Assembly: GCA_966674685.1 (NCBI GenBank)
Contig: CBKWJC010000028.1
Location: forward strand, 5,267-69,266
Direction of reading: 5' to 3'
From: Thainema sp966674685
GTDB taxonomy: Bacteria > Cyanobacteriota > Cyanobacteriia > Phormidesmidales > Phormidesmidaceae
Length of the DNA: 64,000 nucleotides
Shown here: positions 43,977 to 52,197 of the stretch, piece after piece
Layout of the letters: each line of letters starts with the position of its first letter
Position numbering within the stretch: position 1 is the stretch's first letter
Notes under the pieces: model-generated
What the model saw: the letters and a program-made list of their open reading frames with translations, nothing else
Database searches by the model: none
What the model was told of the DNA's origin: nothing
Made by a program: the position numbers and the translations under genes

Positions 43977-44869
43977 GTTGTAAAGATTACATCTGTCTAG
44001 GTACGTAATTTTGCTGGTGCAAATCTAAGAGGACGAGAGACAACCCGTCCATATTTTTCCTCGCAGCCAACTGAACGATGAGCCATACTGTCACATTGGG
44101 GCAGCGCAACTCACCTATAGATCCGTAGCTTGACGTATAGACTGTAACGGGCGCAACTATGAGGCCAAGCACCAATCCTAGATGGATCACAAACAGCAGA
44201 CTGTGCTGACCAATGCTTCACTTAAACTGCGCTGTTTTACCCAACATCAGTGCCATCATCCTCAACGAGCGTAGCAAGCAGCGCGTATTTGAGCTTAATA
44301 CGTGCGTAAATTTACGCCAGTTAATAGAGGATTTGTATAAAAAGTTGATTAACTCGCTGGAGATTTGTTGTTGCTTGCGAGTCAGAAATGAGAAAAAGGC
44401 ATGGAGACTTACTTGCTTTCAGTATATTTGCGACCACTACCTATCATGATAGTCATCACAAACCCATGCCCAAACCCTATTCTATCTCCAGATTTTCCTC
44501 CGTTGATGAGCGGATAGCATAAATCGTTGTTTGCAGTCCAGTCAATTTACAGTCTGGTCAAAACGAGTAGCTGCATCTACCTGCATAGTGATCACAGTAG
44601 CCCCATTGGTTAGGACATCAAGCAGCCCTAAAGACACTTGAAGAAAACGCTCAAAGAAAACGTTCGACCACTTAACGTTGGTCTTTCCCAATTTCTAAAC
44701 CTTAATGACAGCGGCTACATCTCTGCATCTACCGTTCAAATGGATTAATTCTGCACGGCATCGCAATGGTGATGTTCAAGTTGATTTGCTTTCTGGCTCA
44801 ACATCTCCACGCCGCTTATTGCATTCATTCTCAGCCTAGATTCACAAAACGATTTGGAGATTTTGATTG
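43977..44869. other. 893-base spacer with nothing clear
   Basis: Between the divergent pseudouridine synthase and RTX-type esterase genes. Two small frames (43987-44190 minus, 44213-44449 plus) have no family resemblance or ribosome site. I see no strong hairpin. Promoters for both genes must be here. Confidence 0.5.
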
Positions 44870-47800
44870 ATGGATAGACTTCGCTTTGAAGCCGAATCCC
44901 TGATTCTCAGTGGTTATAGCATCGAAACCAACGATAGTATTGCTAAATTTGCCTCCAATGGCTCAATCATCAAATTGGACGGTCAAACTGGAACTGCCTC
45001 AAGAGAGATTACCGCTACTGAAGCAGGCACCTATGATATCGAAGTCGCTTATTTTGATGAGAAAGACGGAGAATCCACCGCTAGAATTCTGCTGAATGGC
45101 GTTGAGCTAGAGGGAAGCAGTTGGATATTTGATGCGACATCTGGTGGGACGCGGGCATCAGCCTATAACCGCTATATCTTTAAGCTGGAAGGCATTACTC
45201 TCGCTGAGGGTGATGTTCTCACGATTGAAGGCACACAGAGCGAAGGCGAAAATGCGCGCCTCGACTATATTGAACTGGTTACCAGTGAGACAACCACTAC
45301 TCCAGAAGAACCGACTGCGCCTGAGACGACAAATACTGCGCCAGATGCGATCGCAGATAGCTACACAGTCAATACAGGCAATACGCTCATGGTTGCGACC
45401 GGAAATGGCGTCACTGCCAATGATGGCGATGGCGATGGCGATGCGCTGAGCGTATCTCTTGTTCAGGGCGTGAATCACGGAACGCTCACGCTCGGCTCTG
45501 ACGGTTCCTTTACGTACACACCAGAAGCTGGCTTTTCCGGCACCGATAGCTTTATCTACAGCCTATCTGATGGAAAAGGAGGAACCGACACCGCCACGGT
45601 TACCTTGACCGTTGAACCAGTTACCACCAGCGATCCACTTCCTGATGAAGAACCGGATCCTGACCCCATTCCCACGGGTGACCCGCTCCGCATTGAAGCG
45701 GAGGACATGACCCTAGGCGGCTCCTATGGTGTTGAATATAAGAGCTTTGCCTCAGATGGCGGCATGATCGGTCTGAGTGGAGAAAATGGGACTGCATCCG
45801 CTATTTTCACGGGCGCAACAGGCACCTACAAAGTCGTTGTTGGCTACTACGACGAAAACGATGGTAAGTCTCAACTTACGGTTAATGTCGGCGGACAAAC
45901 TCTAGATAGCTGGATTTTTGACCAATCCCTGGGTGGTACTCGTGCCGAAGAGCGTAATTTTGTTGAACGTGTTATTGCTACAGAAGTTACCATCACCAAT
46001 GGCAGTCTGATCGAGCTGCTGGGCGTCCGAGAAACGGGGGAAAACGCTCGGGTTGACTATATCGAATTCATTCCAGTTGGGCCAGCCAACGAAGATCCCA
46101 ACGCAGCTCCCGTTGCCCAACCCGATGGCTACAGTGCGACTGAAGATACGGCGCTCGTCGTCCCAGTAGCGACTGGTGTTTTAAGCAACGACAGCGATCC
46201 AGAAGGCGAGGCACTCAGCGTCAGCGCCTATGACGCAACTTCTGTCGCCGGTGGCACTGTGGTAATGAATGCCGACGGCAGCTTTACCTACACGCCTGCT
46301 GCTAATTTCAACGGCACCGACAGCTTTACTTATACCGTCAGTGATCCGAACGGCAGCACATCAACGGAAACTGTAACCATTTCAGTTAGTGCGGTAAATG
46401 ATGCTCCTGTTGCCGCCGCCGACAATCTCAGTACAGGTGCTAATACGCCGCTTAACTTTACTGCGGCTGATCTACTGGGTAACGACAGTGATATTGACGG
46501 AGATACGCTAGCGCTGACCAGTGTTACCAATCCAGCAAATGGGGTGCTGGTCGATAACGGTGACGGCAGCTTTACCTACACGCCTAACGCAAATTTTAAC
46601 GGCGCTGATAGCTTTACCTATACCGTTGACGATGGCAAGGGCGGCGTTGATACTGCCACAGTTGCGATCGCAGTTAATCCACAGCCCCCTGTGTCCCTCG
46701 ACCCCATCCGCTTTGAAGCAGAAAATCTGACGCTCAGCGGTGCCTATCGCGTCGAATCGCAAAGTTTTGCATCCAACGGTGGCTTAATTGGTCTCAGCGA
46801 CTTAAATGGCACTGCATCCGCTACCTTCACAGGTGCAACAGGTACCTACAAAGTTGTCGTTGGCTACTACGATGAAAGCGATGGGGAAGCGACATTAACC
46901 GTCAATATCGGCGGAAATCAAGTTGATAGCTGGGTCTTTGACCAGTCCCTAGGTGGTACCCGTGCCACACAGAAAAACTTTGTTGAACGTGTTGTAGCCA
47001 CGGAAGTTACTATCACCAATGGCAGTTTGATTGAACTAGTTGGTCTTCAAGATCCAACCGGGGAAAATGCTCGGGTTGATTACATTGAATTCATTCCAGT
47101 TGGTGAACCGTCACCACCTGATCCCGATCAGCAAGCTCCCACAGCGAGCCTGAACGCAAATTCTGCATCCGTTACCCTAGGCTCTGCTCAGGAGTATGTC
47201 TTCACGGTTGAGTACGCCGATAACGTAGGAGTGAATGTCGATACGCTGGACAACAGCGATATTCGAATCATTGGCCCTGATGGCTCCAGCAGCTTGGCTC
47301 GTTTAGTGTCGGTAAACGACTCGACAGACGGCACGCCTCGGGTCGCAACCTATGCCTTCACCCCATTTGGGGGCAGTTGGGATGCAGATGAACTTGGCAC
47401 CTACATGGTTGAAATTGAGCCAAACCAAGTCACTGACTTAGAAGGGAATGCCGTTGGAAGCCAGACTCTCGGCAATTTCCAAATCCAGGAAGTCAGTAAT
47501 GGTGAAACGGCAGATTATTCCACTGCTGAAAACGGTGTCATTTTGAATCTCAGTACCAATGTTGCTCTGCGCCCCGTTTTTGGAGCGTTAGCCGATCCTA
47601 GGATCATGCCGCTCGGCGATTCAATTACGGCTGGACAGCATCGGTATGGAGCTGAACCGGGTGGCTACCGCATTCAGTTTTGGGATCGAGCCGTGACGGA
47701 TGGCCTGAGCATTGACTTCGTGGGTGGCGAAAACAATGGCGAAAACAATACCCTTTTAGGCATCACGCGACCCTTAGGCGATGGTGATCATGAGGGGCAT

Positions 47801-48697
47801 TCGGGCTGGAAGATCGGTGATATCGAAGAGCTGGTCAGCAATGGACAGCTTGTTGACTACCCTTCAGATGTCATTTTGCTGATGATTGGAACGAATGATT
47901 CCAACAGCACAACCTCAGGTACGACTCTACGCGATCGTCTCAGCTCACTGATTGACGCAATTGCCGAACAAGCACCTGATACCTATCTGATTGTTTCATC
48001 AATTCCGGCCCGAGATGCGCCCCGTGCGAGTGCAGAAAGTGCTCAAAATACAGCAGATTACAATGCCCTTATCCCGTCATTAGTTGCCCAGAAGGCAAGC
48101 GAAGGAAAACTTGTCTCTTTCGTGAATGCTGGCGGCAGTCTGACTGTCGGTGATATGAATGGTGACAATAGTGACACCAACGATTTGGATGATGGCCTAC
48201 ATCCTACAGAAGAGGGTTACTACAAGCTGGGTAATGCTTGGTATGACGGAGTTTTCAATCCAGAATCACTGGCTGGTAAAGCGAATCTCGTTGGCAGCAG
48301 TTCTAATGATATTTTGATCGGCAATACCAGCAGCAATATCCTGGAAGGTGGAGCTGGCAATGATCAACTGACAGGTGGAGGTGGAGCCGATTCGTTTAGA
48401 TATAGCAGTCGGTTCCACGGTGGAGATGCGATCGCAGATTTTAGTAGTAATGATGCCTTCCTAATTTCGGCATCCGGATTTGGCGGTGGTCTCGTCGCTG
48501 GCATGAGCCTAGACAGCAGCACCTTCATCGTAGATGGCAATCCTGTTTCCGGCAGTGGAACGTTCTTGTTCAGCACCAGCTCTAGAACGCTCAGCTTTGA
48601 TCAGGATGGCACGGGTGGTGGCTCAGCTCTCGCGATTGCTACCTTTACCAATAGTTTCAACAGTCTACAGGCTAATCAAATTCAGATTATTGCCTGA
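44870..48697 (+). CDS. Secreted multidomain CBM / cadherin-like / SGNH esterase / RTX protein
   Basis: 1275 residues without a signal peptide. Order: carbohydrate-binding module of CBM6/35 type (about 2-140), tandem-95 cadherin-like repeat (155-250), CBM (272-402), two tandem-95 repeats (410-605), CBM (612-750), an Ig/CalX-like domain (755-880), an SGNH hydrolase (905-1130) and an RTX-type tail (GGAGNDQLTGGGGAD near 1160). The hydrolase has S918 in MPLGDSITAG, N1009 in GTND and D1108/H1111 in DGLHP, resembling CE3 acetylxylan esterases. The RTX motif and C-terminal tail imply type I secretion and calcium binding. CBM 2 and 3 are near-duplicates. It probably deacetylates a polysaccharide outside the cell. 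The ATG at 44870 is used; the preceding TTG is in frame. Confidence 0.9.
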   Translation: MDRLRFEAESLILSGYSIETNDSIAKFASNGSIIKLDGQTGTASREITATEAGTYDIEVAYFDEKDGESTARILLNGVELEGSSWIFDATSGGTRASAYNRYIFKLEGITLAEGDVLTIEGTQSEGENARLDYIELVTSETTTTPEEPTAPETTNTAPDAIADSYTVNTGNTLMVATGNGVTANDGDGDGDALSVSLVQGVNHGTLTLGSDGSFTYTPEAGFSGTDSFIYSLSDGKGGTDTATVTLTVEPVTTSDPLPDEEPDPDPIPTGDPLRIEAEDMTLGGSYGVEYKSFASDGGMIGLSGENGTASAIFTGATGTYKVVVGYYDENDGKSQLTVNVGGQTLDSWIFDQSLGGTRAEERNFVERVIATEVTITNGSLIELLGVRETGENARVDYIEFIPVGPANEDPNAAPVAQPDGYSATEDTALVVPVATGVLSNDSDPEGEALSVSAYDATSVAGGTVVMNADGSFTYTPAANFNGTDSFTYTVSDPNGSTSTETVTISVSAVNDAPVAAADNLSTGANTPLNFTAADLLGNDSDIDGDTLALTSVTNPANGVLVDNGDGSFTYTPNANFNGADSFTYTVDDGKGGVDTATVAIAVNPQPPVSLDPIRFEAENLTLSGAYRVESQSFASNGGLIGLSDLNGTASATFTGATGTYKVVVGYYDESDGEATLTVNIGGNQVDSWVFDQSLGGTRATQKNFVERVVATEVTITNGSLIELVGLQDPTGENARVDYIEFIPVGEPSPPDPDQQAPTASLNANSASVTLGSAQEYVFTVEYADNVGVNVDTLDNSDIRIIGPDGSSSLARLVSVNDSTDGTPRVATYAFTPFGGSWDADELGTYMVEIEPNQVTDLEGNAVGSQTLGNFQIQEVSNGETADYSTAENGVILNLSTNVALRPVFGALADPRIMPLGDSITAGQHRYGAEPGGYRIQFWDRAVTDGLSIDFVGGENNGENNTLLGITRPLGDGDHEGHSGWKIGDIEELVSNGQLVDYPSDVILLMIGTNDSNSTTSGTTLRDRLSSLIDAIAEQAPDTYLIVSSIPARDAPRASAESAQNTADYNALIPSLVAQKASEGKLVSFVNAGGSLTVGDMNGDNSDTNDLDDGLHPTEEGYYKLGNAWYDGVFNPESLAGKANLVGSSSNDILIGNTSSNILEGGAGNDQLTGGGGADSFRYSSRFHGGDAIADFSSNDAFLISASGFGGGLVAGMSLDSSTFIVDGNPVSGSGTFLFSTSSRTLSFDQDGTGGGSALAIATFTNSFNSLQANQIQIIA

Positions 48698-48727
48698 TAC
48701 GCGCTGCGCGCTTAAGTGAAATCAACT

Positions 48728-48764
48728 ATTTTGGAAAGCCGCGCCCCGCGCGGCTTTCCAAAAT
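48728..48764. repeat. Long hairpin between convergent genes
   Basis: ATTTTGGAAAGCCG pairs with CGGCTTTCCAAAAT, extended by CGC/GCG around CCC. The A/T edges make it a plausible bidirectional terminator. The right flank TTCCTAACCTAGCT faintly recalls the family B end. Confidence 0.7.
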
Positions 48765-48796
48765 GATATGTTCCTAACCTAGCTCTTTTTGCCTCA

Positions 48797-49816
48797 CTAC
48801 TCCGAGATTTCCAGGCTAGCTTGCGAATGAAGTGGATTTGTTTCTGGTAAAAGAATAGTGCTATCAGGATTGTCGTCCTGCATGACAGTACAAGTTTCGA
48901 TTAAAGGATGAGGCGTTTGATGATGGCGAAACTGAAAAGCCTGATAGAGAATCTGCCATGCTCTGATATTCAAAAGATGGGGCAGGATAAGCTGCAATCC
49001 GTCTGAGATTTTATGGTGTTTACAGGCCACCAGCCCCCAGTGGAGAGACAAATAGGCTGCGATGTCTTGATGAGATGGCGTAACCGTTTGATATTTGGGC
49101 TGCACGAGCGGATAAATTCGCTCTTTGACTAACAAATTTGTTTTTAAGCGATCGCAGATTGAAACGCGATAGTTGTAGGCTCCAGGCCAGATGGTGCGAT
49201 AGGCCAAACATTCATTAATAAAAACCACATCGCCATACCGAGCAATTCGAATCCAAGAGTCCGAATCATCGGAATTCACATCAAAATCAGAATTCCAGCC
49301 GCCCGTTTTCAAAAAGGCTTCCCGCTGGAAGGCTACCTGGATGGGCGTTCCGAGTGGGACTCGCTCCAGCAGCATGGCAAAGTGGACATCGGATTGCGGA
49401 ATATAAAATACTTTGCCGGAACCCGCTTTGATGGTGCGACTCAGAACCTTTTCGCTGAGATCAACTTGAGCCGCTTGGCAGGAACAAAGTACTGGATTGG
49501 GGCAAAGCGCGATCGCAGTTTGCATCCATTCGATGCAGTTGGGCGCAATGTAATCATCGTCATCAAAGGGTTTTACCCAATCTCCACTGGCTAGCTCAAC
49601 GCCCAAGTTGATCGATTTAGAATGGCCCAGGTTCTCCGAATTACGATGATAAACAACCTGCTCGCCCAAGCTCCGCACATAGTCTTCGGTACCGTCTGAG
49701 GAGCAATCGTCCACTACGACAACTTCGCACGGAATGGTCTGTGAGAGAGCCGACGAAATCGCTCGCTTCAGCAAGTCAACTCGGTTGTAGGTAGTAATAA
49801 CGATGCTAAACCGCAT
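48797..49816 (-). CDS. Family 2 glycosyltransferase
   Basis: 339-residue GT-A glycosyltransferase. SIVITTYNRVDLLKRAISSAL, VVVDDCSSDGT and the metal motif FDDDDYIAP (about 90-100) are canonical; NSDDSDSWIRIARYG follows near residue 195. Membrane anchors are absent. The C-terminal 130 residues are helical, with no named domain. It could act on an extracellular polysaccharide, the substrate class of the esterase encoded next to it, but that link is only positional. Confidence 0.87.
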   Translation of the reverse strand: MRFSIVITTYNRVDLLKRAISSALSQTIPCEVVVVDDCSSDGTEDYVRSLGEQVVYHRNSENLGHSKSINLGVELASGDWVKPFDDDDYIAPNCIEWMQTAIALCPNPVLCSCQAAQVDLSEKVLSRTIKAGSGKVFYIPQSDVHFAMLLERVPLGTPIQVAFQREAFLKTGGWNSDFDVNSDDSDSWIRIARYGDVVFINECLAYRTIWPGAYNYRVSICDRLKTNLLVKERIYPLVQPKYQTVTPSHQDIAAYLSLHWGLVACKHHKISDGLQLILPHLLNIRAWQILYQAFQFRHHQTPHPLIETCTVMQDDNPDSTILLPETNPLHSQASLEISE

Positions 49817-50074
49817 GGGTAGGAGAATGAAATGGCTAGGCCAAAGGGCATCAAGCGCAATACGTTTAGTATAGACAGGCTGTAGCTCAAGATAACAGAC
49901 AACGGGATAATCAGGATCAGCCGGAAGTGGATAGTCTGCAAACAGTAACGATTTTTAGCTAGGTGGGTTTGGCTGACGCCGCAAAAATTATTATCCACAT
50001 ACAGCTTATGCTGCTTCTCGTTGAACTGCGGTCATGGCTGTAGCCCGGTTATCCCCCAAACGAAGGTGATGTGT

Positions 50075-50995
50075 ATGATGCGTGTCCAGTCAGTGTGGCG
50101 ATTTATCGCAATCGTTTGCTTGGTAGTAGGGGTGACAGTGACAGTCGCCGCCTGTAATAACAATAGTTCAACTGATCAAAATTCGGTCATTCGGGTTGGC
50201 TCAAAAGATTTTACCGAGCAGTTCATCATTGGCGAAATGTATGCCCTGGTTCTGGAGGAAAGCGGTTTGTCCGTAGAGCGCAAGCTCAACTTAGGCGGCA
50301 CTCCTGTTGCCCAAGCGGCGCTGACAAGCGGCGAAGTTGATCTCTATCCCGAATATACGGGTACTGGATTACTCACTGTCCTGAAGCAGCCTGCGAACAG
50401 TGATCCTGAAGCGGTCTATCAAACTGTTGCCAATCAGTATCAGGAACAATTTGGTCTCGTTTGGCTAGAACCTGCGCCGATGAATAATACCCAGGCGTTA
50501 GCGATGACGCAGGAGCAATCAGCGGCGTTAGGAATTACCACCATTTCCGAAATGGCAGCCCAAGCGGATCAGCTTACTATGATCGGCCCCCCAGAGTTTG
50601 AGGTGCGTGAGGATGGCTTACCTGGACTGAAGTCAGCCTACGGAGATTTTTCGCTGAAAGCATACAGAGCCGTTGATCCGGGACTGCGCTATACCGCCTT
50701 GGTAGATGGGGAAGCCGATGTGGCGGTGGCCTTTGGCACTGATGGTGAGATTGCGGCCTATGATTTGGTCGTTTTAGCCGATGATCAAAACTTGTTTCCG
50801 CCCTATCAGGTCGCCCCGGTGGTGCGCCAGGACATTTTGGATGCCTATCCCACACTAGCTGATACTTTAAATGCGATCGCGCCTCTCCTGACCAACGAAA
50901 CTATGCAGCAGCTCAACTACGAGGTCAGCGGCAATCAGCGAGAACCCGCCGATGTAGCACAGGAATTTCTGCAACAGTCTGGGCTAATTCAGTAA
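50075..50995 (+). CDS. Osmoprotectant-type ABC transporter substrate-binding lipoprotein
   Basis: 306 residues. A lipoprotein signal ends VTVAAC (C27). The mature part begins VIRVGSKDFTEQFIIGEMYALVLEESG, and includes NLGGTPVAQAALTSGEVDLYPEYTGTGL, the hallmark of OpuBC/ProX-type glycine betaine or choline binding proteins. AAGG lies eight bases before the ATG at 50075. ATG codons at 50069 and 50078 are close alternatives; the open frame extends to 50021. No permease or ATPase gene is next to it, so it is an orphan binding protein here. Confidence 0.88.
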   Translation: MMRVQSVWRFIAIVCLVVGVTVTVAACNNNSSTDQNSVIRVGSKDFTEQFIIGEMYALVLEESGLSVERKLNLGGTPVAQAALTSGEVDLYPEYTGTGLLTVLKQPANSDPEAVYQTVANQYQEQFGLVWLEPAPMNNTQALAMTQEQSAALGITTISEMAAQADQLTMIGPPEFEVREDGLPGLKSAYGDFSLKAYRAVDPGLRYTALVDGEADVAVAFGTDGEIAAYDLVVLADDQNLFPPYQVAPVVRQDILDAYPTLADTLNAIAPLLTNETMQQLNYEVSGNQREPADVAQEFLQQSGLIQ

Positions 50996-51013
50996 CCAAA
51001 CAGCCGATATAGC

Positions 51014-51100
51014 TGTACTCACATCCTGCACCAAAACCCGAAGATGAATGGAGCGCTATGATATGGCGAGCCATTCATCTTTGAAGTTGCAAATGATATC
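51014..51100. repeat. Family E element, copy 2
   Basis: CTGTACTCACATCCTGCACC matches the family E end (CTCACATCTTGCACC). Inside is the hairpin AAGATGAATGG / CCATTCATCTT. The right end is decayed (GTTGCAAATGATATC). Confidence 0.55.
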
Positions 51101-51346
51101 AATCGAAAAATAATGGGCATGCTGAAGAATGAACTAACGCATCGGAAATTCAGGGCAGCATCTCAATCATTACTCAATCAGAACTCGATTAAAACTCGTT
51201 TTTCTACGTTATAGGGTACACAGGTGGCAGTAGTCAGGTTGCGATGCTGTCCTGTGGTAAGGTCTATCAAAATCTATCCAAATTAAAGTTGGCAGACACT
51301 AGTTTGATCCTGTACAGTGACTAATTCGGGATTGTCAATGGAATTC

Positions 51347-51437
51347 ATAGCTGTAGTCGGCCTGTTAGGACACAAACATTTTTATGGCGTGGCGTCGTGC
51401 CATAAAAATGCCCCAACCAATACGACTATTGCTATAT
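51347..51437. repeat. Family B palindromic element, copy 4
   Basis: Left end ATAGCTGTAGTCGGCCTGTT then AGGACA; right end CCCCAACCAATACGACTATT then GCTATAT. The stem is CATTTTTATGGC / GCCATAAAAATG. Both terminal repeats are recognisable. Confidence 0.75.
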
Positions 51438-51499
51438 CTCAAAAATAGACTTGGTGTTGAGATTTGAATTTTCACGCAACCCATTGACAGGCTTGTTCT

Positions 51500-51600
51500 A
51501 AGTAGGTTGGCATCAATAAGCACATTTAAAAACCGGGGGAGCATCCCGCCGGGGCACTCCCCCGGTTTTTAAGATATGCATTTATTTATTTGCAGCTACT
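51500..51600. repeat. Family A palindromic element, copy 4 (best preserved)
   Basis: Starts AAGTAGGTTGGCATCAATAA, ends TTTATTTGCAGCTACT. The stem is AAAAACCGGGGGAG / CTCCCCCGGTTTTT, with inner GCATCCCGCCGGGGCA. The ends are loosely inverted over about 25 bases. Confidence 0.8.
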
Positions 51601-51835
51601 GATCAGCAATTCAAACTGATGGTATTGCACAATAAAAGTTCGGCGAAATGCCGGATATCACTTGCTTCAACCTCGGCTTCAACCTCGGCAAATTTCTTTT
51701 AAGAAAGTATCCTGAGCAAGCAAAAGCTACGGTGTAGATATGAAAATGGTTTCCTGTAATGCAGAGGATAGCTTGAGGAGTTCTCGCAGAATCATGAATC
51801 GACTCAGCACAATCAATTTCTAGTGTCGAGTCTGT

Positions 51836-51925
51836 GTACAAGAACCCAATTTATTTTTTGTGAAACGCTTTCTCAGTAAACATTTTACAAAAAATAAATG
51901 ATTGGTTTTCAGCCAGGCTTCATAT
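51836..51925. repeat. Family C palindromic element, copy 2
   Basis: AACCCAATTTATTTTTTGTG and its imperfect inverse ACAAAAAATAAATGATTGGTT enclose a loop rich in mismatches. The right flank TTCAGCCAGGCTTCATA matches TTTAGCCAGATTTGATA of copy 1. Confidence 0.7.
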
Positions 51926-52197
51926 AGGCATAGAACTTAGTAGGTGGATATTAGTCGATTCTCAACTATCCAACGATTCAAGAGTGGATTAAATCTGTAC
52001 CCTATTCACCAGATTGATATCAGCTTAGCCCTACAGCCATTTTAAGTAATTTATAAGAGATGAATTGATTTTTATCTATCCCACGGCCTGTAACTCTTCT
52101 CTTGGTTTTTGAGCTATTTGAAATCGCTATGTTAGTTAATATGGTGAACCAATATGAGATTGATCAATAGGTTCTGTATCTTATCCAACGAACTGTC

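Larger units (their letters stand above)
50996..52197. other. 1.2-kb gene-free region filled with palindromic elements
   Basis: Four elements occur in under one kilobase: family E copy 2, family B copy 4, family A copy 4 and family C copy 2. The frame at 51611-51841 (minus) lacks a ribosome site and family resemblance. The last 250 bases are A/T-rich and precede the CHASE2 gene. Confidence 0.65.

Noticed and set aside
43987..44449. Two small frames in the spacer before the RTX-type esterase
   Set aside because: No ribosome sites, no domain; one includes many rare residues (Cys, Trp) without motif.
51611..51841. 76-codon minus-strand frame in the repeat-rich spacer
   Set aside because: No ribosome site; flanked by repeats; not protein-like.
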